A DNA stretch of 64,000 nucleotides from assembly GCF_004118675.1 (NCBI RefSeq), contig NZ_SDHZ01000002.1:310001-374000 (forward strand), read 5' to 3'. The stretch comes from Filimonas effusa. Lineage in GTDB: Bacteria > Bacteroidota > Bacteroidia > Chitinophagales > Chitinophagaceae. The notes under the pieces are model-generated. The model saw nothing but the letters and a program-made list of their open reading frames with translations, ran no database searches and was not told where the DNA came from. Position 1 is the first letter of the stretch, and every line of letters starts with the position of its first letter. The position numbers and the translations under genes were made by a program. Shown piece by piece: positions 7,613 through 16,608 of this stretch.

Positions 7613-10159
7613 TTAAAAATCAAATTTCACCCGGGCCCTTATTCCCCACTTGGCAATTTCAGGATGATCCAGGTAAGTAAAACGCTTTATAAAATCTACC
7701 CGCACAAGTTTAAAAATATTCGCAATACCTACACCGGCTTCGAAATAAGGCGTTTTTTCCATTGCAAATGTAGATACTACGCCGTTAGTTGTAGGAAATT
7801 TCATTTGCTCCCCGTTTTTATCCGGGTTATTTTCATCCCTCAAAGTACCATAAAGCAATTTCCCCTCAATAACCTCACGCCATTTCAGCTTCTTCAACAA
7901 CGGTATTTTATTGAAAATGAAGCCATTAAAATAATGATCCACCATCAGCGATGCATACTGGTCATTCACAAACTCCATAAAGTTCATGAGGTTGAAAGAA
8001 GCCAGTTGTAACGAATAACTCTGGTTAGCCCTCGGAATGGAAAGTAATGGGAAAGGAACCTTTCCATACAGCTTACCACCTTCAACCGCTACGTCGGTAT
8101 ATCCCAGCTGCGACACATAAAAACGCTTCTCCGCACGAAGGTTGACGGTGTGATAAGTGTATTCACCACCCCAAAGCCCTTTAATTCCAGCTATATAACG
8201 AAGCGTAAAAATCGGATACTTGTTAATAATGGGAATACGATAAAGTTTGCCTTGATAATACTGTTCATGGGGAGCCCAGCGAAACTCAGCGCTTAACTCT
8301 GTAGTAGTAAGATCATTTATCTTTTCAAGGCCTCCGCCAGCCAACGGCTTAATATAGGAAATAGCACCGGCAGGTTCCTGTTTCCAACGCTTAAAGCCAA
8401 AGTCGTAAGAAATATGATCACCAAATTCCCGCACATAATTAAAACGGAAAATATCGTTATACAACCATTTATCGTTATTACCCCGCTTGAATGACAATAA
8501 AAGGTTATCCTCCTGCACAAACTGCAACTCCTGGCCAGGAATTTTAGTCTCACGTTGGAAACTGGCCCTTACATAATGAAACGGGTAATGGTAAATAGAC
8601 TTATTATTGATAGAATAAGTGCCGCTCACAAAATACTTCCATCGCTCATCCTTAAAACCATAAGCCCCATAAGTTTCAAAATAATAACGTTTGCTCAGCC
8701 TCGGGGTCGTCCTGAATCCGGCACGGAGCCTGAACCCCTCCACAGGGTTGAAACTATAAAAAGTATTGGCGGGCCCAACTTCTATAGGACCAGCCTGCTT
8801 ATACCCAGCCAAAGCAAAAGTACCCCAATCCATTAACCGCCTGAAAGACTTCATCCTGCGCAAACTGTCTATATTGGCATAAACTTTAGACTCCGCAGCA
8901 GTAAGCGTATCATGCCTTACATTGGTCCAGAAACTATCCACGTGCTGATCAGCGTCTGCAAGAATAACATTCGCAGGGCCACGGAAAACAGTATCGGCAA
9001 TAGGTTCATTGAATTTAAAATTCTTAAAAGAAACAGAACGCTCACCAAAGATACCACCACCTTTAGGATTCAAACCAAAGTCTACTATCATGCTACTCTT
9101 GGTAAGATAATACCGCTTCTCGGCATTCCTTTCAAACTCCTGGTTGATCTTCAGCTGACGTACAAAGTTGATATTGGCCCTGGCACTGATAAACATATCA
9201 ATCTGCTGTATACCATATTTTCCGTCAAGCGTAATATACATCGTGCCACGAAACAGCAGATCATCAGGATTACGTGGCGTGAAATACATCTTTACCAGCT
9301 TCTCACCGTCAAGCTCAACCGTATCCCTGATATAGAACATATAAAAGGTAGGCGCCATATCGGCAATAGGACTTAGGAACTGGTTGGTGAGCACCGAGAT
9401 ATTGTTATCATAAATATTGATATCCTCGTATAAACGATTCAGATAGCTGCTCACCCCAACCATATCAACAAATTCACCGAAATCCACTTTCTTGTTGCCC
9501 TTCACAATCGACTTCTCCGCTTTCGGGTCCTTACGGTAATAGTAATCCGATAAGGTCTCCTCCAGGAAAACAGGCGTCACAACAGAACCTTGCAGCTTCG
9601 AGGAATCTTTATTATCAAACACAAAATTGTAACGCCTTATCAGCTTATTATCAGTGATTTTTTTAGAGATCTTATTCAGAGAAACCAGGACCTTTTCATA
9701 TTTCTCATACGAAACCGACTCGTAAGCTTTAATACGGTTAGAATCTTTATGAGCAATCACCTGCCTGATCAACTCCACAGCAGGATTATCCTTATTCCTG
9801 TATTTCGCCCTTTTTTTTGTGGTCACCGTTACATTATTGAGCGCAGCCGGAAAAGGCGTCAGCTCTACGTCAATAACCAGTTTCGTACCTTCCGGCAAAC
9901 GACGTTTTACCGTCTTATACCCAACGATAGAAAATTCAATAAATCCCACCCTCGCATCTGAAGAAATTGTATAACGCCCGTCAGTGCCTGTGATCATACC
10001 CTCTGCACCGGTAAAGTAAACGCTAACATTCTGTACAGGCAGCTTGGTCGATGCATCTCGTACAATGCCCGACACAGTAACCTCCTGTCCCGTTGCCCAT
10101 TGAAAAGCCATGAGCAATAGCATCACTATACCCAATCTAAGCTTGCTTACCCGTTCCAT
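7613..10159 (-). CDS. DUF5686 outer-membrane protein with carboxypeptidase-regulatory-like domain
   Basis: An 848-residue exported protein: signal peptide 1-24 (ending QWATGQ), then a carboxypeptidase-regulatory-like beta-sandwich at about 28-110 (VSGIVRDASTKLPVQNVSV). The rest is a long DUF5686 region rich in alternating aromatic/polar strands and ending in KFDF, typical of an outer-membrane beta-barrel. Function of the family is unknown. The gene sits inside the lipid operon, 7 bp after the GtrA-like gene and 21 bp before the phosphatidyltransferase. That tight linkage is unusual for this widespread family and suggests a role in placing or using inositol lipids at the outer membrane, which is inference. 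Confidence 0.78.
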   Translation of the reverse strand: MERVSKLRLGIVMLLLMAFQWATGQEVTVSGIVRDASTKLPVQNVSVYFTGAEGMITGTDGRYTISSDARVGFIEFSIVGYKTVKRRLPEGTKLVIDVELTPFPAALNNVTVTTKKRAKYRNKDNPAVELIRQVIAHKDSNRIKAYESVSYEKYEKVLVSLNKISKKITDNKLIRRYNFVFDNKDSSKLQGSVVTPVFLEETLSDYYYRKDPKAEKSIVKGNKKVDFGEFVDMVGVSSYLNRLYEDINIYDNNISVLTNQFLSPIADMAPTFYMFYIRDTVELDGEKLVKMYFTPRNPDDLLFRGTMYITLDGKYGIQQIDMFISARANINFVRQLKINQEFERNAEKRYYLTKSSMIVDFGLNPKGGGIFGERSVSFKNFKFNEPIADTVFRGPANVILADADQHVDSFWTNVRHDTLTAAESKVYANIDSLRRMKSFRRLMDWGTFALAGYKQAGPIEVGPANTFYSFNPVEGFRLRAGFRTTPRLSKRYYFETYGAYGFKDERWKYFVSGTYSINNKSIYHYPFHYVRASFQRETKIPGQELQFVQEDNLLLSFKRGNNDKWLYNDIFRFNYVREFGDHISYDFGFKRWKQEPAGAISYIKPLAGGGLEKINDLTTTELSAEFRWAPHEQYYQGKLYRIPIINKYPIFTLRYIAGIKGLWGGEYTYHTVNLRAEKRFYVSQLGYTDVAVEGGKLYGKVPFPLLSIPRANQSYSLQLASFNLMNFMEFVNDQYASLMVDHYFNGFIFNKIPLLKKLKWREVIEGKLLYGTLRDENNPDKNGEQMKFPTTNGVVSTFAMEKTPYFEAGVGIANIFKLVRVDFIKRFTYLDHPEIAKWGIRARVKFDF

Positions 10160-10166
10160 TTACTAT

Positions 10167-10535
10167 TTATTTAAAGACAAATTTTTTCTGAAGAACATAA
10201 TTATACCCGATTCCTACCACCACACTCACCAATATTTTGGATATGGCCAGATCAACAGGGGTATAGTGTAACATAATATACAGTCCACCGGTATTCAGGA
10301 AGAAATTCCCGGCCCACACGATCATATAGCGGACCATCTGAACATACCTGTTTTTATCGGCAGCATTAAACACCCAACGCCTGCTCACCGTAAAGTGAAA
10401 CAAACCTCCGGCAACAGAACCCGCCATACCTGCATACCATTCATTTACATAACATACGTAGGCAAGCAACAATGTAGTTGAATAATCGACCAGAGTGGCC
10501 GAAAGAGATGTTACTTGTGCTTTCAAAAATGCCAT
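10167..10535 (-). CDS. GtrA-like four-helix membrane protein
   Basis: A 122-residue protein with four predicted membrane helices and the family pattern: VDYSTTLLLAYV near the N-terminus, FTVSRRWVF in the middle loop and NYVLQKKFVF at the C-terminus. GtrA proteins are thought to help flip lipid-linked sugars or related lipid intermediates across the inner membrane. The start is the ATG whose A is the last base of the preceding TGA stop (TGATG), implying translational coupling to the PgpA-like gene. A longer GTG-started frame would run deep into that gene and adds non-family sequence. Role in inositol-lipid transport is inferred from position. Confidence 0.78.
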   Translation of the reverse strand: MAFLKAQVTSLSATLVDYSTTLLLAYVCYVNEWYAGMAGSVAGGLFHFTVSRRWVFNAADKNRYVQMVRYMIVWAGNFFLNTGGLYIMLHYTPVDLAISKILVSVVVGIGYNYVLQKKFVFK

Positions 10536-10987
10536 CAGTAGATATGCATGAGTACGATTGATCTCAATAAAATATGCGCATAAACTGCGGCAAGCACATC
10601 GTCGAGCATTACCCCCCACCCTCCCGGATATTTCTCCATCCTACGGATATACAGTGGTTTAAATATGTCCATAACTCGGAATAATACCAGCCCTGTCAGC
10701 AGGTATTTCCATTCCAGCGGCACAAAAAGCAGGGTAATGCACATGCCTGCCGCCTCGTCTATCACAACCCGGTAACTATCCTTCCCCCATTCCTTCTCTA
10801 CCACATTACCGGCATAAATACCCAGTATTAATAACAATAGGGTCGCAATTATTTGCCCCCCTATTGAAGAACCACCTGCCTGGGCAAAATACCAAACCAG
10901 CAGGCATGCAATGGAAGCATAAGTGCCTCCGCCTTTTCTGATATAGCCTATGCCAAGGCAGGTGGAAAGAATCTTCGCTATTATCAT
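10535..10987 (-). CDS. PgpA-family phosphatase, probable phosphatidylinositol-phosphate phosphatase
   Basis: A 150-residue integral membrane phosphatase of the phosphatidylglycerophosphatase A family. Visible signatures are GGGTYAS near residue 20, the acidic RVVIDEAAGM in the middle and FRVMDIFKP followed by PGGWGVMLDDVLAAVYA near the end, which carry the metal-binding acids. In this operon it most likely removes the phosphate from phosphatidylinositol phosphate to give phosphatidylinositol. From memory, B. thetaiotaomicron BT_1525 does this. Its ATG overlaps the stop of the inositol-phosphate synthase by 4 bp and its own stop overlaps the GtrA start. Classical PgpA activity cannot be excluded. 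Confidence 0.82.
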   Translation of the reverse strand: MIIAKILSTCLGIGYIRKGGGTYASIACLLVWYFAQAGGSSIGGQIIATLLLLILGIYAGNVVEKEWGKDSYRVVIDEAAGMCITLLFVPLEWKYLLTGLVLFRVMDIFKPLYIRRMEKYPGGWGVMLDDVLAAVYAHILLRSIVLMHIY

Positions 10988-12312
10988 GACATTACTTCCA
11001 CCAGATCCTGGTAGTAATCCAGTCCCAGGTGCGTAATCAAATCTTCGCCCATCATATGACGGAGCGTATTCTGCATTTTGATCAATTGTTTGAAGATATC
11101 ATGCTCAGGCCTTAAACCTTCTGCAGTTTGAGGAGATTTCAGGTAGAAAGAAAGCCATTCCTGGATACCAGACATGTTAGCCCTCTTCGCAAGGTCAACG
11201 AACAATGCAAGGTCGAGAACTACAGGCGCAGCAAGAATAGAATCGCGGCACAGGAAGTTTACTTTGATCTGCATTTTGTAACCCAGCCATCCGAAGATGT
11301 CGATGTTATCCCAGCTTTCTTTGTTATCACCATGTGGCGGATAGAAATTGATCCTCACTTTATGGTAAATATCACCATACAGTTCAGGATTGGTATCAGG
11401 CTTGAAGATATCTTCCAGTACACCCAGTTTCGAAACCTCTTTTGTCTTGAAGTTATCAGGATCGTCCAGAACCAGGCCATCCCTGTTACCCAGGATGTTG
11501 GTAGAGAACCAGCCGCTAACACCAAGCGCCCTGGCTTGTAAACCTGGAGCAAGGATGGTTTTCATCAGCGTTTGACCGGTTTTGAAATCTTTACCGGCAA
11601 TAGGCGTGTTGGTTTGTTTAGATAACTCAACCAGTGCAGGAATATCGCAGGTAAGGTTAGGAGCGCCGTTTGCAAAAGGAACGCCCAGTTTGATCGCTGC
11701 ATAAGCATAGATCATGCTGGGAGAAATATCAGGAGCGTTTTCCTTCAATCCTTTTTCAAAACTTTCTATAGTAGCATGCGTTGCTGTAGGTTCAAAATAA
11801 ATCTCGGTAGAACCACACCAAACCACTACAACGCGGTTAACATCATTGGCTTCTTTAAAGTTCTCGATATCATCCATTACCTGTTTTGCCAGATCCCATT
11901 TGGTAGCGCCGGTTTTAACGAAAGTACCATCAAGGTTCTTAACAAAAGTCCTGTCGAATACAGCTTTCATCGGTTTGATGGCCTCCAGTTCAGGTTTAAT
12001 AGCCTGTAACAGAGATGCATCCAGCACCTTAGCGTGCATAGCAGCCTGGTAAACATTATCTTCATACAAATCCCATCCGCCGAATACGATATCGGATAGA
12101 TTCGCTAAAGGCACGAAGTCTTTAATCAAAGGATACCTGTTCTCAGTTCTTTTACCCAAACGGATATTGCCCATTTGCGCAACAGAACCAATTGGTTTTG
12201 CAAGGCCCTTGTTCACAGCAATAACACCTGCCATGAAGGTGGTGGAAACTGCTCCCATGCCAGGTGTTAATATACCCAGCTTTCCTTCAGCTTTCCGGAT
12301 TTGCTCTTTCAT
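10984..12312 (-). CDS. ino1: myo-inositol-1-phosphate (inositol-3-phosphate) synthase
   Basis: A 442-residue NAD-dependent enzyme that converts glucose 6-phosphate to inositol 3-phosphate, the committed step to inositol. The N-terminal nucleotide-binding loop GILTPGMGAVSTTFMAG and the conserved blocks VVVVWCGSTE, GVPFANGAPNLT, GKDFKTGQT and NILGNRDG identify the family. The ATG at the given start precedes KEQIRKAEGKLGIL; a TTG ten codons upstream is less likely. It heads the tightly coupled lipid operon and is separated from serine palmitoyltransferase by 135 bp containing a strong hairpin. Its position matches BT_1526 of B. thetaiotaomicron, recalled from the literature. Confidence 0.93.
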   Translation of the reverse strand: MKEQIRKAEGKLGILTPGMGAVSTTFMAGVIAVNKGLAKPIGSVAQMGNIRLGKRTENRYPLIKDFVPLANLSDIVFGGWDLYEDNVYQAAMHAKVLDASLLQAIKPELEAIKPMKAVFDRTFVKNLDGTFVKTGATKWDLAKQVMDDIENFKEANDVNRVVVVWCGSTEIYFEPTATHATIESFEKGLKENAPDISPSMIYAYAAIKLGVPFANGAPNLTCDIPALVELSKQTNTPIAGKDFKTGQTLMKTILAPGLQARALGVSGWFSTNILGNRDGLVLDDPDNFKTKEVSKLGVLEDIFKPDTNPELYGDIYHKVRINFYPPHGDNKESWDNIDIFGWLGYKMQIKVNFLCRDSILAAPVVLDLALFVDLAKRANMSGIQEWLSFYLKSPQTAEGLRPEHDIFKQLIKMQNTLRHMMGEDLITHLGLDYYQDLVEVMS

Positions 12313-12383
12313 ATACTTATTGTTTATAGAATAATAGTTCAAAATTGATGAGGGTGTAACTCATGGTATTGCCATATTGCAAA

Positions 12384-12414
12384 CCAGGAAACAGTAGCAT
12401 TCACTGTTTCCTGG
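12384..12414 (-). terminator. Strong hairpin between the serine palmitoyltransferase and inositol synthase genes
   Basis: A perfect 12-bp stem, CCAGGAAACAGT and its complement, encloses a 7-nt loop. On the minus strand it follows the palmitoyltransferase stop by 33 bp. The downstream run is only TTTGC, so termination may be partial. It could limit read-through into the inositol operon or act as a processing or stability element. Confidence 0.6.
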
Positions 12415-12447
12415 TCCGTAATATCAGCTATCGATATGTCATTTCAT

Positions 12448-13689
<1,242 letters not shown>

Positions 13690-13828
13690 TTAACCCGTAT
13701 TTCAAATTGTATAAACACTCACAGGGAACGAACTCCTAATTTCCGGCGTGTTTTCCTATTTATTCCCCCGCCAAACGCAGCAATTTACTATTTACTATGC
13801 TGACAATGAAGTAAAAACTTAAAAAACA

Positions 13829-13847
13829 CAACCGAATAGTTTGGTTG
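13829..13847. promoter_or_regulatory. Candidate TetR operator upstream of spt (CAACC...GGTTG)
   Basis: CAACC-9 nt-GGTTG is a palindromic site about 140 bp upstream of the palmitoyltransferase start. Its ACCGAAT half-site also occurs in the palindrome next to the second TetR start. The shared half-site suggests one regulator for both, but binding is untested. Confidence 0.35.
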
Positions 13848-13878
13848 AAGAAACATCAACAAAAATAATAGGATATTA

Positions 13879-13899
13879 GAACAAATGACCCATTTGTTC
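13879..13899. promoter_or_regulatory. Perfect 9-bp inverted repeat upstream of spt
   Basis: GAACAAATG and CATTTGTTC are exact inverted repeats separated by ACC, about 190 bp before the palmitoyltransferase gene. This is a typical dimer-operator geometry. It does not match the half-site of the other candidate, so a different factor could bind. Confidence 0.4.
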
Positions 13900-14065
13900 A
13901 AAATTTATTTAAAAAAAAACATACCCCGTGCAGCGTTTTTCATTTTTTTAAAAAAAGGCAGTTGTGGAAACAACCGCCGTAAATTATAACCAAATCCAAC
14001 TGTAGACAACTTTACAGGCTCCCGCCTCCTCACTCACACCCGTAGGCATGGCGACCATGAAAAAC

Positions 14066-14099
14066 GACTAAAATTTTAGAACGTAAACGTATTTTAGTC
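14066..14099 (-). terminator. Terminator after the second TetR gene
   Basis: Nine-base arms GACTAAAAT and ATTTTAGTC surround a 16-nt loop, 20 bp past the TetR stop, followed on the minus strand by GTTTTTC. The stem is AT-rich, so strength is uncertain. Confidence 0.4.
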
Positions 14100-14118
14100 T
14101 ATAAAATGACAAAAAAAA

Positions 14119-14715
14119 CTAGAAATTCCGGATACCGTTCAACATAATACTCACCAAACTATCCATGGTCCCTTCTATTTCCTCTAATTTGCCATTCAAA
14201 ATGGACGCGATCTCTACCCCACGCTGCGCACTGATCATTACAAACGCCATCAGGTCAAGATCCGCATTCCCCATATTCTTAAACTCACCGGTCTCTATCC
14301 CAAACTCAAGAATATTCTTCACCAGATCTACCTCATTATTATCAAAGTTCCTCCTGATGCCACGCTCTATCTCCGAACAATTCTGCACTTCCCTCACTAC
14401 CACCTGGTATAAGACACTTATCTGGGCAATTTCCCTAAACTTCATGCGCGTGAAAGCCTCTAATTTTCCGGAAGCCGTAGTTTGCTGAGCAACCGCAGCC
14501 TGAATGCGACATAAAATAGCATCCTTCTCACGCTTCATGACAGCGTCAAATATCTCCTCTTTACTCTTGTAATAATAATAGAGCGTACTTTTACCCTTGC
14601 CTACAGCACGGGCAATATCCTCCATAGTAGTCTTATTCAGCCCGTAATGGCGGAAAAGTTTGGCGGCCTCCTGCAATACTTCACATCTGATAATATCCTC
14701 CTTGGGGAGCGTCAT
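14119..14715 (-). CDS. TetR/AcrR-family transcriptional regulator (paralogue 2)
   Basis: A 198-residue TetR repressor with the helix-turn-helix at about residues 20-55 (GLNKTTMEDIARAVG, then STLYYYYKSKEEIF), almost the same as that of the TetR at 4.1-4.8 kb. The ligand-binding domain is only weakly similar between the two. It is transcribed in the same direction as the lipid cluster and immediately precedes it. A palindrome abuts its own start codon, suggesting autoregulation. Control of the sphingolipid/inositol genes is a reasonable guess, possibly in response to acyl chains or membrane stress. Confidence 0.9.
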   Translation of the reverse strand: MTLPKEDIIRCEVLQEAAKLFRHYGLNKTTMEDIARAVGKGKSTLYYYYKSKEEIFDAVMKREKDAILCRIQAAVAQQTTASGKLEAFTRMKFREIAQISVLYQVVVREVQNCSEIERGIRRNFDNNEVDLVKNILEFGIETGEFKNMGNADLDLMAFVMISAQRGVEIASILNGKLEEIEGTMDSLVSIMLNGIRNF

Positions 14716-14742
14716 ACTTTTAGACCGAATTGGTTTAAAAGT
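14716..14742. promoter_or_regulatory. Candidate TetR autoregulatory operator
   Basis: ACTTTTAGACC-GAATT-GGTTTAAAAGT is an 11-bp inverted repeat with one mismatch, starting at the base next to the TetR start codon. TAGACC/GGT(C/T)TA cores are common operators of TetR-family proteins such as NemR. Confidence 0.5.
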
Positions 14743-14913
14743 CCAAAATTAAGCGCTTTCTGCTTTCCGTCCACTTTTATTTTTGTTTTTTTATGAACGG
14801 CATTCCATCTATACCATTATCGATTTTGGTAATTTCAACGGCCACAACCCTGATTTTATCTCTCACAACATAGAAAGGTTTTACATTTACGTTTATCTAT
14901 CTTCAATTATCTT

Positions 14914-15381
14914 ATGAGCAAAAAAAGTAACTACTGGCTGAAAAGAGGCCTGCTGGTCATTATTGGCATCGCCCTGTTGGGTGCAGGTTTCGCCTGGTAT
15001 CTGATCCGCGAAAAATTCTCCGACACAAGCATCGTTAAAGCCGACTACACCGTAACAGCTTCCTCTTTTATCAAAGAATTTGAAAAAGAAGCCGGCGCCG
15101 CAAATCAGAAATACACAAACAAGATCATCGAAGTATCAGGTAACGTGTCAGAAAAAGAAGCTCCTTCCGATTCTGTTACCAACATTAAATTTATTGATAC
15201 AGCAACAGGCTCCTACGTGATTTTTGCATTTCAGGGACAACATATGAAAGAAGCACAAAACCTGAAACAAGGAGCCCCGGTAGCCATCAAGGGCGCCTGC
15301 AGCGGCGGACACTTCAGCGAAATACTCGGATTTACCGCAATAGAGTTCAAGCGCTGTGCACTCGCAAATACCGCAAAATAA
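14914..15381 (+). CDS. Membrane-anchored OB-fold protein (tRNA_anti-like family)
   Basis: A 155-residue protein with one N-terminal membrane helix (about 12-30) and a periplasmic domain of about 100 residues. The domain fits the OB-fold tRNA_anti-like family seen in Bacteroidota: KYTNKIIEVSGNVSE, then ATGSYVIFAFQGQ and APVAIKGACSGG. Function is unknown; despite the family name there is no evidence that it binds tRNA. It is 39 bp upstream of a YceI-family gene on the same strand and probably shares its transcript, ending at the strong hairpin after YceI. Confidence 0.65.
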   Translation: MSKKSNYWLKRGLLVIIGIALLGAGFAWYLIREKFSDTSIVKADYTVTASSFIKEFEKEAGAANQKYTNKIIEVSGNVSEKEAPSDSVTNIKFIDTATGSYVIFAFQGQHMKEAQNLKQGAPVAIKGACSGGHFSEILGFTAIEFKRCALANTAK

Positions 15382-15420
15382 CATCCGTACTCAATCATTA
15401 CTTATCATAAACAAACATTC

Positions 15421-15948
15421 ATGAAAAAAACAATCTTACTATTGGCATTAGTAGTAGCTACCGGTAGCTTATTCGCACAAAAGAAAACAACCACATCGGC
15501 AACTGTAAGCTTCGACGCAACTACTCCCGCCGACGCCCTGCCCAAAGCCGATAATAACACAGTTATCGCAGCCCTTGACCCAAAAACAGGAGACATCCAG
15601 TTCGAAGCTACCGTTCAAAACTTCGCGTTCACCAACCCAACCATTCAATCACACTTCAATGGCGAAAAATGGCTGAACTCAGAAAAATACCCCAAATTCA
15701 CATTCAAAGGCAAACTGTCTAAAGCCGACTTTAAAAAAGACGGCACATATCCCGTAACAGTTACAGGCAACCTAACCGTTAAAGAAACAACCAAAGAAAT
15801 AACCACCCCCGCTACAGTAACGGTAAAAGCCGGCGTTATCACAGCTACAGCAGCATTCCCGCTTACATTAGCCGACTATGGCATCGTAACAGATGGCAAG
15901 AAAATCGCTAAAGAACCCAAAATAACAGTGACCGCAGAATTCAAATAA
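15421..15948 (+). CDS. YceI-family periplasmic protein
   Basis: A 175-residue secreted protein with signal peptide 1-19 (ending LFAQ) and a single YceI-type lipocalin-like beta-barrel. Visible signatures are the HFNGEKWLNSEKYPKFTF block in the middle, typical of the family, then GNLTVKETTKEIT and LADYGI. YceI proteins bind isoprenoid or other long hydrophobic chains. The partner here is unknown. The upstream membrane-bound OB-fold protein is likely co-expressed. Confidence 0.85.
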   Translation: MKKTILLLALVVATGSLFAQKKTTTSATVSFDATTPADALPKADNNTVIAALDPKTGDIQFEATVQNFAFTNPTIQSHFNGEKWLNSEKYPKFTFKGKLSKADFKKDGTYPVTVTGNLTVKETTKEITTPATVTVKAGVITATAAFPLTLADYGIVTDGKKIAKEPKITVTAEFK

Positions 15949-15950
15949 TT

Positions 15951-15989
15951 AAAAATGGGTTGATCCATACTTGCGATCAACCCATTTTT
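15951..15989. terminator. Bidirectional terminator after the YceI gene
   Basis: A perfect 15-bp stem (AAAAATGGGTTGATC and its complement) with a 9-nt loop. It starts 3 bp after the YceI stop and has A and T tracts on both sides, so it can also end the convergent cupin operon. Confidence 0.85.
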
Positions 15990-16063
15990 GAAACGCCGGC
16001 GCTCCAACGCAAGTAAAGGCAGAACAACCTGCTCTTCGGTAAGCCTGCGAACAAAAGGATCAG

Positions 16064-16585
16064 TTAACGGCAAAGCCGCCCAATAAGCGCTTCATGCTGA
16101 GGATACAATGAAGTAAGTATGCCAGCCTCTGCCATTTCAAAGTCATCAAAATGAAAACCAGGCGCCACAGTACAGCCGGTAAATGAAAATAAGCTCCCCG
16201 GCGCAGGCTCACTGGCAAACCAGCAATTGGCAGGCACTACATACTGAAAACATTCTCCTGCCCCAATATTATTGCCTAATCGCACGACCTCCAGCTGCCC
16301 ATCCGCATGAATAACATATATCAGCAATGTACTGCCCGCATAAAAATGCCAGCATTCGTCGCTCTTGATTTTATGAAAAGCTGAAAAATTCCCCCGGTCA
16401 AGTAAAAAATAGATCGCCGTCGAAAAAGGCCTTGCAGCAGAAAACCGTTGAGGCAACCCTTCAACAGGAATCAACGCATCACTGCGATAAGTTTCTTTGT
16501 AAAATCCACCTTCAGGATGAGGTGCTAGCCCGTAAGCCCGTATCAACGCCTGCACCTCTGGTATTGCTGATTCAAAATCCGACAT
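16064..16585 (-). CDS. Cupin-fold DUF985 family protein
   Basis: A 173-residue protein of the DUF985 (cupin_5) family. It begins EVQALIRAYGLAPHPEGGFY and continues with IYFLLDRGNFSAFHKIKSDE, WHFYAGSTL and a C-terminal APGFHFDDFEM, the standard conserved blocks. The single cupin barrel suggests a sugar- or small-molecule-binding enzyme, possibly an epimerase-like activity; no function is established. The start is the ATG two codons inside a TTG-initiated frame. It lies 23 bp after the DUF2207 gene and is probably the third gene of the LemA operon. Confidence 0.82.
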   Translation of the reverse strand: MSDFESAIPEVQALIRAYGLAPHPEGGFYKETYRSDALIPVEGLPQRFSAARPFSTAIYFLLDRGNFSAFHKIKSDECWHFYAGSTLLIYVIHADGQLEVVRLGNNIGAGECFQYVVPANCWFASEPAPGSLFSFTGCTVAPGFHFDDFEMAEAGILTSLYPQHEALIGRLCR

Positions 16586-16608
16586 ATTCAAATGTAAAGG
16601 TAAATCCG

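Larger units (their letters stand above)
13690..14118. other. Intergenic region upstream of serine palmitoyltransferase
   Basis: About 430 AT-rich bases with no convincing gene. It holds two palindromic candidates for regulator binding and the terminator of the second TetR gene, listed separately. The promoter of the palmitoyltransferase must lie here, but I could not assign a clear TAnnTTTG box. Confidence 0.6.

Noticed and set aside
10536-10619. GTG-started N-terminal extension of the GtrA-like protein
   Set aside because: It overlaps the end of the PgpA-like gene and adds Arg/Cys-rich sequence absent from the family; the TGATG-coupled ATG is better.
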